From Smallanthus sonchifolius (taxonomy: Eukaryota; Streptophyta; Magnoliopsida; Asterales; Asteraceae): a DNA stretch of 64,000 nucleotides. Numbering within the stretch: the stretch's first letter is position 1; each line of letters opens with the position of its first letter. Shown here piece by piece: positions 44,648 through 54,645 of this stretch. The position numbers and the translations under genes were made by a program. Location: assembly GCA_023525975.1 (NCBI GenBank), contig CM042035.1, positions 30,223,001-30,287,000 on the forward strand. Direction: 5' to 3'. The notes beneath the pieces were generated by a model that did not search any database, had not been told where the DNA came from, and was given only the letters and a program-made list of their open reading frames with translations.

Positions 44648-45066
44648 TGTTAAACAATTCTTGTAACATGATAATGGAAAACACTTAATGTAAAACATAC
44701 CTGTTAAGTTAACCGGTGAGGGGGAAGACAACATGATATCTGATCTGGATCAGGTTCCCGTTTAGGGTGTACGGTTAGGATGGCTTAGGTGAGTTCGTAA
44801 GAACTCACGGTTATAGTAGAGAGAGATGGACGATTTCTTTAGTGGTGATACATTATTGATTAGTCTATTCACTCTAATTAACTCTCTATTTATATGTACA
44901 CTCAAGGGTAAACTCATTAATCATCCATTAAAAGTAATTAGGTTAATCAATTAATTACTAGTCATAGGTTAATAAATAAATAAATAAATTATTTGATTAT
45001 TTAATGATTAGATTAGATAAAGGATTATAAGGGTCATCTATTAAAACCGTATAACCGTGTATTACA
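44648..45066 (-). repeat. C1 5' LTR
   Basis: 419 bp, ending on the element strand in TGTTTAACA directly before the PBS (plus strand TGTTAAACA at 44648). It starts TGTAATACACGG at 45066. Small insertions such as an extra 'aataaataaa' distinguish it from the 3' LTR. Confidence 0.85.
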
Positions 45067-45590
45067 TACTCGTTAGGGGATCTTAATTGTAGCATATACT
45101 TCTGTCGGAACTTATTCCTTATTACTCTTCCACAAATATTAATTAATCAATGGACAGTTTTCGAAATAAAAGGCTTCAACAAAGAATGTGCATCAACGGT
45201 TCAAAATCTTCATAATCAACAAGATAATTGAAGTATAATGTATACCCGATTTAAATTTAATTTACATAAAAGTATTTACTCTTCCTTAAATTAGATTGTC
45301 GGTGTCCAATGAATCTCTTCCATTTTCTTTCTTTTTATTTTCTTATTTTTATTTTAAATAGCTAAAGTTCTTGATTTTATGGGTCATCTTTTCTTTGACT
45401 TTTATCCCTAGTTTATTATTAAGTGTTTTCTTTTAATTTTTCCTCAAACTGCTATTAATATATTTAATCAATAAAAACATATTTCATTTTTGCTAGTCGT
45501 TGGTTGTTAGTGTCTGACAATTTAGTGGCGGCTTTCAGTTTCATTTTTCTTGTCCTATGATAGGTACGGGCGAATATCACTCTTTCTATG
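45067..45590. other. AT-rich spacer, nothing recognised
   Basis: Non-coding; contains pyrimidine-rich text around 45315-45440. No domain or repeat structure recognised. Confidence 0.5.
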
Positions 45591-45891
45591 TTAGACTGAT
45601 GGTTGTGGGGCGTGGTTGAGGGCGCAAGGGGGTGGGCGCGAGCCACCTTGGCCGCGCACACCACAACATGGTCAGGCGATGGGGGGCGCGAGCGGTGGGC
45701 GTGGTGGGGCTAGCGAGCGCCGTTGGGGGAGGACTATTGGGGGAGAGCCGTTGGGTTAAAAAAAAAAAAAAATTCTATTTATATAAATTAACTCCTCTTC
45801 ACTCATTTATCTCTCAAAATCTTTATAAACTTCCTATTTTCTCTCAATTTTATAAACTATTCTCTACATTACTACAAATCATCAACCAAAA

Positions 45892-46968
45892 ATGTCGAGA
45901 AATTGGAATGAGTATGTGGAGAATATGGAGAATTTTCAAGGTTTGGAATATTTGGATGATGAGGCGTTTAACCGGCTTGTCTACAATCAAATGTCACAAC
46001 CGGAGACTCAAGAGGAACCGGTTCAACCCCAAAAACGCTCTCACAAAGGTTCGAAGAAAAAGGGTGGAGCTAGTGGTTCAACTGAACCGGTCGAAAAGGC
46101 CGGTCCAAAACGAAAAGCTACTCCGTGGACAAAAGAAGAGAAGCTAGCATTATGTCGTGCTTGGATTTCATTATCCGAGGATCGTAAATGCGGTATTTTT
46201 TTTCACTTTTTAAATTGTTTTTAACGTTTGTTAAACTATTTTTTTAACGTTTGTTAAACATATTTTTTTGTAGCCGATTATCAAAAAGCTAAAGTATTTT
46301 GGTCTAAAGTAAGAGAGTCGTTCTACGCCCAAGTGGGGAGTAGAGACCGAAATCAAGACATGATATCGGGACGGTGGTCCGAAATTCGCAAATATGTCGG
46401 ACTGTTTACAAATCTACATAACAGAAACAGTCGTCGAATGCGACCGAGCGGGAGTGATGATGTGCATATTTACCAATTCACTTGCGACGAATGGAAAGCC
46501 GAAGTGTTAAGAAAGTACGGGGTGGTAAAAGTTTTTGACGAGATCTACTTGTGGGAATTACTCAAAAGGTGCTCGAAATGGATTGAATTGGTTAGTCCGG
46601 AGGCGGAAGAAGCGCAAAAACGTACGAAAACTAGTTTGTCCGGCGCATACGTCACCTCTAGTGGATCGGATGGTCGCGTTGGCATCGACCTCAACATGTC
46701 CGAGCAAGAAGGGACACCACAAGGCTCAAGTCGACCGGCAGGAAGGGACCGCAGTAAAAAAAAGACTAATGATGCCGATTTAGAATTTAGCGATGCGATC
46801 CTTAAAATAACAAGTACTCTCGAGAAGGCGACGCAGGTGAAAATGGAAAAACAAATGATGAAGAAGTTGGAATTTCTTAGCAAGGACGTCAGCCACCTAT
46901 CGCCGAGGGACCAAGCGATATATGAAAAACAAAATGAGCGTATTCGAAAGGAAATGGAAGAAAATTAA
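45892..46968 (+). CDS. Harbinger ORF1, Myb/SANT-like DNA-binding protein (two exons)
   Basis: Exon 1 is 45892-46192 and exon 2 is 46274-46968; the 81-bp AT-rich intron has GT (46193) and AG (46273). Splicing gives 331 codons with no stop. An N-terminal acidic part and a basic Lys/Gly stretch precede the Myb/trihelix-like segment KRKATPWTKEEKLALCRAWI, continuing over the splice into KAKVFWSKVRESF and GRWSEIRKYVGLF. The C-terminal half has the 'NAM-associated' type region with GIDLNMSEQEGTPQGSS and a Lys/Glu-rich end. In PIF/Harbinger elements this protein partners the transposase and helps DNA binding and nuclear import (established for the family). In plant annotation such genes are often mislabelled as glutathione S-transferase T3-like. 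Without splicing, translation would stop at 46222. Confidence 0.85.
46193..46273 (+). other. Intron of Harbinger ORF1
   Basis: GTATTTTTTTT...TTTTTTTGTAG, T-rich with a repeated 'ttttaacgtttgttaaa' (about 46218 and 46242). Removing it joins ..RKC and ADYQKAKVFW in frame (phase 1). Confidence 0.8.
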
Positions 46969-47278
46969 AACCCTATGGAATAATTTAGTATTTTATTTTC
47001 TATGTATTTCTTTTTTTTTTAGGATGTTGAATGTTTTTAATTAATTATTTTATCTTTTATTATTATTTTTAATTAATTATTAGTTTTTAAATTTGAATTG
47101 AATAAATAATTAAACAAAAAATTAATTCGATAAAGCCTCCGCTCACCTGCACCATAACACTCTCAAGTGCTTCAGCAGGGGCTTTATCCACTGCTTAGTC
47201 AGCATCCAGTCAGCGCCACATGGCGTGATATTAGAGGATGAATCCACTCTCAATAAAGCCCCACAACCATCAGTCTTA

Positions 47279-48070
47279 TTGATTTGAGCCGCTATATTCA
47301 ACATTTTATAAAAAAGAATAATAATTTGATTTGACTGCATTAACATTAAAATTTAATTTCAATTAATTTATTATTATTATTATTTTGATAATCATTCAAT
47401 CAATGTCTAAGTGTATATAAAATACTTCACATAAGAGAAATAAACTAGTGTAATTTGTAAAAGTTCAATTATTAAATTGATGAGTCTATCTAGATGTAAT
47501 ATTTTTATTTAATAAATTTAAATAAGAAGTTTCAAAAGATTATTTAAAACTTCTTAATTAAAATTTAAATTTCGACACATCTAGAAAGAGTAAAAAATAC
47601 AAGTTAGGTTAAAACATGTAAAAGTAATTATATAAAAACGTAGAAAAGATAGTTTTTCTTGAAATAACATAATATTTAAAAAAATAAAACATTTTTATTG
47701 TTAGAGTGAAATTGAGTGGGCTCTTTCCTCTCCTTTAGCCTTTGGTTCAACCATGTTTGTAATAAAAATAATTACTTAATCATGAAATTTTCCAGAGTTC
47801 TAAATAAGTCGAGTTGAGTCTCAACCCCCGTTAAATTATATGTTGGCTTGTTTAATTTAAGAGAGCCCGTTTCAACCTCAGTGTCTAACAACTCATGAGT
47901 AATATTACAAGTTGAGCTCGGGTAGCCTTGACTCGTTTACTTTTTATTTATTATTTAACTATATATTTATTTAAATGTATAGTATTTTCTATATACATTT
48001 ATAATCATAATTGTGTATATCATTGATGTGTGTTTTATGTATAGATAAAAATACAAATATATATATATAG
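47279..48070. other. AT-rich intergenic DNA, no gene seen
   Basis: Nothing recognisable as coding. It contains degenerate 'gttgagtctcaa' and 'gagctcgggta' phrases and a short (TA) run at 48058-48068 beside the LTR C remnant. Confidence 0.5.
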
Positions 48071-48088
48071 TCCCCAGAAACAACGTCA
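48071..48088 (-). other. Primer-binding site remnant of the LTR C element
   Basis: The complement reads TGACGTTGTTTCTGGGGA, recognisably the tRNA-Asp site with transitions, 6 nt from the LTR end at 48095. The element is cut off immediately after it. Confidence 0.6.
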
Positions 48089-49417
48089 AAAACTTGATAG
48101 CGTGTTTTTAGTAGTAATAAATATATTTTATTTAGAGCTACACAAAATCAGGTTTTAAATTTATAAATTAAAATGATAATTACTTTAACTACACACATAC
48201 ACAATAGGCAAGTGTACCTAGCGCGGCGTAGTATAGTATGGGTAAGAACCAAGTATCGAACCATGGACACAGATCTTGTACTCAACCCTCGTTATTGTCT
48301 GACTAGAATAATAAGTTGGAAAATGAGTTTTGTTTAAAAAGAAAAAATAAAAAGCTAAGAAATATAATTAGAAATATTATTATGTTTAAGGTGTTACTCT
48401 AGTTGTTATCCCATGTTAATTAATGTTGTATTTAAAGTAAGGTTGGTCATAGTTACTATTACTAACTCTTTCGATAGAGGAGTTAGTATTTTGTAACGAA
48501 ACAGTGGATACGGTCGGCCAACTGTTCCTTAATGAATATAACGGACCCTAAACGGGATGTCAAATCCTTCGGTATCTCACAATTCATTATTCGGACTTAT
48601 TATCCTTGTGACTGACGTAAATCTGGTCTTGTAACTTTTTCCGGTAAGTCGGAATGCACGACTTCCTCCAAAGGTACTTTATGAACGCTCGGACCTAACA
48701 ATTTATATTCTTAAATGGTTGTCTTTTACTTATAATATTATTTCAAATAAATAAGACTTTCCTTCTCAAGATCAAACCCCATGGCTCCCGCTAGAAGTCC
48801 TCTGCAAACCGATACAAGAGAAGTAGAGAAATACCGACAAAAACCGCCCGGTCCGGTTAGGGCTCAAACGGCCTGTTGAATACCCAAACCTCCAATCAAC
48901 CCATAATATTAAATATATACTAACCGGACGGACTAGCACCAAGATTTGTATATAGACCGTACAAACATCGATTAAGCTTCCCTAACAAGAAGTCTTGCTT
49001 GGGTAACTCACAAGATTTAAGATTATTAGATTGGTTTAAAGATCACTTATTCTGGTCTTTTTTAGATAACTTATAGTAAAGACTTTAAAAACATAACTTA
49101 CTAAAAATATTTCATTAATTAATTAAAGTTCAACCAACTCGAGCAACATAAGAGGACTAGCCATGAATGACCATACAAATGACTCCACTAACACTTAGAT
49201 AATGTGTGAAAGCATTCCAACACCAAGGGAAAGTGGGTATAGGTTGTCTCTTGTTTCACTCGAACGAGAAGAATAAGTTCATATTACAAGACTTAGAAAA
49301 AAAAATTAAAAAGAAAAAGCTAAATGGATCAAAACCGAGAGAGTTCCGGCTCTTAACAGAGCTCTAAGGCCTTCCCAGCTCTTGGTAATGGACACTTAAA
49401 ACACTAAAATGAACTTG

Positions 49418-49427
49418 CTATTTATAG
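49418..49427 (-). promoter_or_regulatory. Putative TATA box of LTR C
   Basis: The minus strand reads CTATAAATAG, 14 bp downstream of the nearest dyad, as in LTR B. Confidence 0.55.
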
Positions 49428-49440
49428 ACTCAGAATTTGG

Positions 49441-49575
49441 TAATGCATGGTCGTGCATTGGGATGTACGGTCGTGCAAAGCACTCATTTCTTGCACGTGA
49501 GAGAATCTGGCAGAGCAGGAAAGGACGGGGGCACGTGGCACCATTTGCACGGCTTTAATGGAATGCACTACCGTG
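49441..49575 (-). repeat. Dyad array in U3 of LTR C
   Basis: TGCATGGTCGTGCA (49444-49457), TGTACGGTCGTGCA (about 49464), TTGCACGTGAG (about 49490), TTGCACGGC (about 49546) and TGCACTACCGTGCA (about 49562). The same core as LTR B, with independent point changes. Confidence 0.8.
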
Positions 49576-49879
49576 CAAAGCCCAATTTTGACTCTTTGCT
49601 TTATTTTGACTTCTGGGATGACTCCATGCGTCTGGTTTCGTTCAACTGGCTTCCAAATGTTGATTTTGGCTTATTTTTTGGTGTTTTCTTCATGTTTTTG
49701 TATGCGATAGTTAATTATTTTGTTGTAACACAAATAAGTAGATTAAGTATCATATCTTATCATATTCTCTATAATTTGTGCTATTATGGAGATAATTGTG
49801 CATGTAAAACATGTATAAATGATAACATATCAATCATTTAATTCATCGTTAATAAATAACTTTATCCGGCACGTTCGAG

Positions 49880-50234
49880 TTCTTGTGAAGTCTATATTTT
49901 TGTTTCTCACCTCTCTCTCCTATTAAATAATAATGAAATTAAATTAATAAATATCTAAAATTTATTTTAATATTTTATTAAAACTTACTAAATCATAAAA
50001 AGATTTCAATCATATCTTATATTGAAATATAATTTTATAGTTCTTAAATCTTCATTATTTGTTATTTATAATTCTTAAATCTTTATTGTTTGTTATTTAT
50101 AATTCTTAAATTTTTCATTATATTTTATTTCATCAATGGCTGCTGACATCCAACATATAAATCTTCATAAAAATTGATGGTTTACAACAAGTTGGATTTA
50201 TTCAGTCTGTGTAATGCATGGGTTTCTAACCTAG
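49880..50234 (+). mobile_element. Non-autonomous Helitron 3' part (copy 3)
   Basis: Ends GGGTTTCTAACCTAG before T (CTAG 50231-50234), a Helitron-type CTRR terminus. It carries 'ctctctctcctattaaa', also found in the Helitron at 51297-51733, and 'cttatattgaaatataattttata', similar to copy 2. The 5' end (TC) is not clear, so the left boundary is approximate. Confidence 0.5.
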
Positions 50235-50261
50235 TTATGTATAATGATGTTTATTAATAAA

Positions 50262-50515
50262 TCTATATATAATAAATAAGTAACTTGTTGTGTCACGTGT
50301 CACAATTTTGTGAGCCCAATATTTTTTCTAGCTTGTTGTTTCTCAATCCTAGTATTATAAATGCACCTCAATCATAAATATAATTAGTAACTATTTAAAT
50401 TATTTTCAATTACATCTTATCTTAAAATATCATTTTATAATTTATAAATCTTCATTACCAAACTATTTAATATTTCATTTATTCAACACATGTAATACAC
50501 GGGTTTCAAACCTAG
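50262..50515 (+). mobile_element. Non-autonomous Helitron (copy 2), 254 bp
   Basis: Starts TCTATATATAATAAATAAG after A and contains CACGTGTCAC near the 5' end. It ends CACGGGTTTCAAACCTAG before T. Helitrons start TC, end CTRR and insert between A and T without duplication, which fits. No Rep/helicase gene. Confidence 0.65.
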
Positions 50516-50970
50516 TGTTATTATATTCATATTGTGGCACGGTAGGCCATTTAATATCGGCCAGAACCTCCTCCGGTTTTCTAACAGAATTGCATCTTGT
50601 GCGGAATCGAAAGTGGAGAAAAAGCTTCTTTATGCCATCTTTTACTCAACGGTTTGGTTCGTGTGGATAGCTCGTAATGCAGTTGTGTTTAACAAAGTTG
50701 GTTGCACTCAATCAATGATAGTAGTAGATGTGAAAATGCAACTATTCTAATGGATAAAGCATAGATCGAGATATCATTTAACCAGTTGGTACTCGTCCCG
50801 AGAGCATGTTTCTGAATTTTGTATTGTAATAGTTTGTTGAATAAGGGCTATATCTGTTGCCTAGTTGGTGTTGTCCTCTGTATAGTTTAATTGGTCGGTT
50901 TCGATCCTATATACTTTGGTCTAGCTTCCCATTAATTTGTTTTTATATAAAATTCCTTGTTGTTAAAAGA
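50516..50970 (+). pseudogene. 5'-truncated LINE, C-terminal end and 3' UTR
   Basis: 50532-50750 encodes ESKVEKKLLYAIFYSTVWFV and WIARNAVVFNK, which resembles the zf-RVT region at the C-terminus of plant L1-type LINE reverse transcriptases (..W..W..RN...F). The frame continues past the stop with WIKHRSRYHLTSW. The 3' flank ends 'aaaattccttgttgttaaaag', a typical LINE tail. Only the last part is present, as expected from incomplete target-primed reverse transcription. Confidence 0.6.
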
Positions 50971-51296
50971 AGTACACTCGCTTAGGCTCACAAACTTAAT
51001 AAAGCTCGATGTATAAAGCTTTGATGGACTCAAGCTCGTACTAAGTTTCTAATGAGTCAATGTTGAGCAACTGATGAACATATGATGACTTACACCTCTA
51101 TAATGGTGTCTTTGTTTTTGTTCCCTATTTTAGTGGTGATTTTGTTACTTCTATTAATTTTGCTCTATACCACTATTTTTTTTGTAGTTAGGTTTATTTT
51201 ATCATTTTTATTATAATTAAATTAGGTTCTCTATTTGAAATTTCTACAAATTTGGTGACCATTTGTATCCAAAAATAAACTCTAATATATATATTA
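50971..51296. other. Non-coding spacer
   Basis: AT-rich; phrases 'aagctcgatg' and 'caagctcgtac' only. Nothing recognised. Confidence 0.5.
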
Positions 51297-51733
51297 CTAG
51301 TTTAGATCCCGTGTCTATACACGGGGTGAAATACATAAAAATTTTAAATCTTTATGTATATATATTTTACATGTGTAAAAATTTATTATATATAGTAAGA
51401 ATAGAAAACAAATTCAAAATATGTAAAAAAAATAATATATCATTGGGTTTCGAAAATACGATAATTATTATTTTTTAATATAATTTGACTTTTATTTACT
51501 ATTTGATTAAAAATAAAAGTTATATAATTAAATTTTAAGGTTTCTTATTATAAGAGATAATTTAAAATAAATGTTTTTATTAGTATAATTAATATATTTT
51601 TTCTTTAAATAAATATTATTATTAAAAGATATAAGTGCATTAAATAGGAGAGAGAGGCGGGAAAAAAATGTTGAGAATGAATATGGAGGCGACACGTGGC
51701 ATTCAAAAACTTTTATTTATTATATAGTATAGA
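51297..51733 (-). mobile_element. Non-autonomous Helitron (copy 1), 437 bp
   Basis: On the minus strand it starts TCTATACTATATAATAAATA after A (51733) and has CCACGTGTCGCC soon after. It ends with a hairpin (stem CCCGTGT/ACACGGG, loop ATAG, 51308-51325), seven bases, then CTAG before T (51297-51300). Terminal hairpin plus CTAG is diagnostic of Helitrons. No coding sequence. Confidence 0.8.
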
Positions 51734-52559
51734 TTAAAACTTCCTATTTGGATATAAAATAAATGTAAATTATCAATTGTTTATACATTAGATACTGTTG
51801 ACCGTAATGATAAATATGTCATAACAAATTTAAAATATTTTATTTATTTGTTATTATAAACCTGTGTTTTATATAATTTAAATAAATAAATATTAAATAG
51901 TCAGTAATAAAGATTTAAAAAATTATAAAAAAATATCAAATAGTAACGGAGATTTAGGATTTAATAAAGAAAATATTAAATATTTAGTAAAGAAATGATA
52001 AACAGTTAGTAATGAAGAAAAATAACATAAAAATATATTTTAAGCTCATAAAATTTTGATACGTAATATAACTAGTTATTTATTTATCAAATATAGATTT
52101 TAAATTATTTTAATGGTAAACTTTGTGACACCTTTTGTCTCATAGCGATGAGGAGGGTTGTAGTTGACTTTCGATTCTCTTTTTTATATATGTGCATTCG
52201 ATTATAGCATACAAAGTTTATGTTTTACCAACATATTAAACTGTGCATTATAATGACAATTTTATTTAAACTATTCTAGGTTTAATATATATAGGCGAGG
52301 TTTGACTGTATAAAAAGATAAGCCGTCATTTAAGGCCCCATATTTAAGGGGACTCCAGTTTTTAGTATTTAAGTTCTTTTAATTTTTAGGTTTAACAAAA
52401 AGAATAAAAAAATTAATTTGCTTGAAAAAGTTTTCTTTTTACTAAAACTCACTCAACTTTAATATGTGTGACGTTAAGAAATTGGATACAAAAAAGAGAA
52501 AAATACCAAAATGAACATTTGACCAAGAAAGTTATCCAATATGGACATGCTTATTTAGC
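51734..52559. other. AT-rich spacer
   Basis: No gene supported. The open frame 52468-52686 has no recognisable domain and overlaps the AGCCGGCT region. Confidence 0.45.
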
Positions 52560-52584
52560 CGTTGATTTCATGGGCATTCTTCAC

Positions 52585-52805
52585 AATAGCCGGCATATAT
52601 TTTCGTGCTCAGATTCCTTTTTACATGGTACAAACCAATGGGAGAGTGACATGTGGCCGACTAACCCTTCAAATAGTCGGCTATAGCCGTCTAATCCCGT
52701 TAGCCGGCTAAAGCCTTCTATTAGCCGACACTTTTTTTCTGAAATGAGATTTGTCTTGAGCCGGCTTCTTTCTTGGCTTTGCTTGATGGCTTTAGCCGGC
52801 TTCTT
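52585..52805 (+). promoter_or_regulatory. AGCCGGCT motif cluster upstream of the 52912 gene
   Basis: TAGCCGGCAT (about 52589), TGGCCGACT (about 52652), TAGTCGGCTATAGCCGTCT (about 52674), TTAGCCGGCTAA (about 52699; perfect palindrome), TTAGCCGACA (about 52717), GAGCCGGCTTC (about 52759) and TTAGCCGGCTTC (about 52793). The cluster stops about 100 bp before the presumed start codon. The function is unknown; the layout resembles the dyad arrays of the LTRs. Confidence 0.6.
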
Positions 52806-52911
52806 TTATTTATTTTTTGTTTTATATTTTTTTACAAAAATATTAAAGTTGATTTTTTATATATAGATCATAGGTGTTTTGATTTTTTATGTCTTCACAT
52901 AGAAAGTTGAT

Positions 52912-53293
52912 ATGGAAAAGTATCTCAACACTCCTCTGGAGTACGTATTGGAAAACCGTTTCGTTGAGTCACCGGACGAACCTCATAATCCTCCTGTTGA
53001 AGAATTGTATAACCCTCCTCTTGACAAACCTCATAATCCTCCTCTTGACGAACCTCATAATCCTCCGATTGACGAACTATCACCTTCTTACTAACAAGCA
53101 TCTTGATGATGACCCTGCGGCTAAGCAACAAGAAAAGGGTCGAGTTGACGATTTATACGAGTATGCTGAAGATTGGGCTACGATGAATGAAATTAATGAA
53201 CTCAAAGAAGGAGGCGATGGTTGGACTCCTACTTGGGATTCATTTGAAGACGACCCCACCGATAGAGTCCTTAAATTAGAATCTGTATTTTAA
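52912..53293 (+). pseudogene. Unrecognised small gene, copy 1 (MEKY family)
   Basis: Starts MEKYLNTPLEYVLENRFVES, followed by tandem degenerate repeats of PHNPPLDE/LYNPPLDK (residues 24-56) and a stop at 53092. In the other frame the text carries on as HLDDDPAAKQQEKGRVDDLY, EYAEDWATMNEINELKEGGD and a Trp/Asp-rich end LKLESVF at 53293. Comparison with copy 3, where both parts share one frame, shows a small indel near 53085. I do not recognise the family. It is Pro/Asp-rich, without a signal peptide or membrane segment. It lies downstream of the AGCCGGCT cluster and convergent with the Ulp1 remnant. Confidence 0.55.
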
Positions 53294-53454
53294 TTTAGTT
53301 TTGATTGTAAAACTTTTAATTTAGGTTTTTAATTATTTTTCCTTGTAATACTTAATTAAGTTGTTAACAAATTTAAATGTTAAAAAAAACAACGGCATAT
53401 AAAAAGTTTATTTAAACAACTGGTTAATCAATTTATATCCTTTAATGTGAAAAT

Positions 53455-53582
53455 TATTTAAACAAGCAATATAACAACAAAACACCACCCATTCTAAAAT
53501 TTATTAAATGTTACAATCACGCGTAAACAAAATACATAATAAAGTATTTAAACAAGCAATATAACAACAAAACACCACTCTA
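53455..53582. repeat. Tandem duplication of about 93 bp
   Basis: 'atttaaacaagcaatataac' plus 'aacaaaacaccac' occurs at about 53456 and 53549. Phrases 'caacggcatata' also recur at 53390 and 53602. Confidence 0.75.
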
Positions 53583-53599
53583 AGTGTCGGTCGGTGTGT

Positions 53600-54070
53600 A
53601 CACAACGGCATATATATTTTTTATCTGCTACAAATCGTCGATATTTCTCAACATTGTACAAGAAATCTCAATCTAAATTTAACGGCTTTTTGAGAGTTAA
53701 ATGTTCCATTACCATAAAAGCTAGAACCCTGGAATTTTCAACTAGGTAACGGTGATGGCTTTGGATGTATTTTCCCATGGTCAATAACGTTAATTGTTTC
53801 TCTGTTTGACCAGATTTCCTCCAATAATGAATGTTGACCAACAAAGCTCCGAAGTGTACCGCAAATTTCGTCATTAATGGGTAAATTAGGTGACAATAGG
53901 TTTCAGTGGAAAAATTTTCACTCCATTATTGATCTATTTCCATAGTCTTCATAGCAATTCCAATTATAGTAACCAACGTCTTCCTTCAATAAATAATGGA
54001 ACATAAACGTGATCAACTTCCCAAAGTGGAGGACAAAATTTTGCCTAGCCCGTAGAAAATGAAAATGCTA
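53600..54070 (-). pseudogene. Ulp1-like (C48) cysteine protease C-terminal remnant
   Basis: Minus-strand text PPLWEVDHVYVPLFIEGRRW resembles the start of the Ulp1 catalytic domain, where plant copies have VYVPL.I.G.HW; the catalytic His position reads Arg. Farther on, 53874-53668 gives TKFAVHFGALLVNIHYWRKS and ENSRVLAFMVMEHLTLKKPL. The usual DCGxFVxxFME with the catalytic Cys reads NSRVLAFMVME, so the Cys is gone. DFLYNVEKYRRF follows after a stop. Such genes are often carried by Ulp1-bearing MULE-type transposons (Kaonashi-like), a plausible source. A recognised but dead protease. Confidence 0.5.
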
Positions 54071-54185
54071 TTTTGGATGACTGATGTAACAAATGATGAT
54101 AAAAATGAGGTGGCAAAATCGTCCACCGCAAATTCAGCGGTGATTCACTTTTCGTCACTTTAACATGTCTAATTCTCATAATTAC

Positions 54186-54645
54186 GTTTAGGGTTTAGTT
54201 TTTGGGTTTAGTTTAGCTTTTAGGTTAGGTTTTTGGAGGGAGTGGGGGAGGTTTAGGTTTTTTGGGGATGGGTGGGGGGTTTAGGTTTTTGGGGGTGGGT
54301 TAGGTTTTGGGGTGGTACTACACATATGCAGTATTACGTTTAGGGTTAGGTTTTTTAGGGTAGGGGTGGGTGTGGTGGGTTTAGGTTTTTGGGTGGGGGT
54401 GGGTGGATTTAGATTTTTAGGTGGGGGTGGGTGGTTTAGGTTTTTGGTGGGGTGGGTGGGGGTTTAGGTTTTTGGGTGGGGGTGTGTGGGGGGTTTAGGT
54501 TTTTGGTGGTGGGTGTGGGGGGTTTAGGTTTTTGGGGATGGGTGTGGAGGGTTTAGGTTTTTGGGTGGGGTGGGGGTTTAGGTTTTTGGGTGGGGGGGAT
54601 GGGGGTTTAGGTTTTTAGGGGTGTGTTAGGTTTTTGGGGTGATAC
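54186..54645 (+). repeat. G-rich 'GGTTTAGGTTTTTGGG' minisatellite
   Basis: At least a dozen irregular units of about 25-40 bp built on GGTTTAGGTTTTTGG(G)n with G3-G6 runs and TGGGTGGGGG spacers, starting from 'cgtttagggtttag'. It resembles degenerate plant telomere repeat TTTAGGG but is not a telomere array. Strong potential for G-quadruplexes on the plus strand. The phrase 'tgttaggttttggggtg(g/a)tactacacata' occurs near both 54300 and 54625. Confidence 0.85.

Larger units (their letters stand above)
30585..45066 (-). mobile_element. Ty1/copia element C1 with nested insertions
   Basis: Minus-strand element delimited by LTRs at 30585-30982 and 44648-45066. Flanking 5-mers TACTT and TACTC differ by one base, consistent with an aged target duplication. 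The internal order on the minus strand is PBS, leader, gag, protease, integrase, RT, RNase H. It is inflated to 14.5 kb by a SIRE-like element (about 31372-37932) and a solo Athila LTR (40950-42062). Every pol domain carries stops, frameshifts or lost catalytic residues. Confidence 0.8.
45594..47275 (+). mobile_element. Non-autonomous PIF/Harbinger element carrying only ORF1
   Basis: Terminal inverted repeats begin GACTGATGGTTGTGGGGC on both ends (45594-45611, and complement at 47258-47275; 18 bp perfect, then partly matching TTGAG..). The TSD is TTA (45591-45593 and 47276-47278), the 3-bp TWA target typical of PIF/Harbinger. Length 1682 bp. Inside is a single two-exon Myb-like gene; there is no DDE transposase. 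It would depend on a transposase elsewhere. Both ends and the ORF look well preserved. Confidence 0.85.
48095..49832 (-). repeat. LTR C, same family as LTR B
   Basis: 1738 bp on the minus strand, TGATATGTTATC (49832) to CGCTATCA (48095), colinear with LTR B. Because a PBS follows and no polypurine tract precedes, it is a 5' LTR whose element was lost by truncation at about 48070. It has a dyad array at 49441-49575 and a TATA at 49418-49427. The open frame 49437-49841 crosses the LTR end and is spurious. Confidence 0.75.

Noticed and set aside
45632..46147. 171-codon plus-strand frame at the Harbinger 5' end
   Set aside because: It overlaps the 45892 gene in another frame; Lys/Arg-rich and without domain, while the 45892 frame splices cleanly and matches a known family.
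49437..49841. 134-codon plus-strand frame ending in hydrophobic text
   Set aside because: It starts in the LTR C dyad array and runs out through the LTR end; chance open frame.
54186..54645. True telomere repeat
   Set aside because: Units are TTTAGGTTTTTGGGG-like and irregular, not TTTAGGG arrays, and the site is internal.
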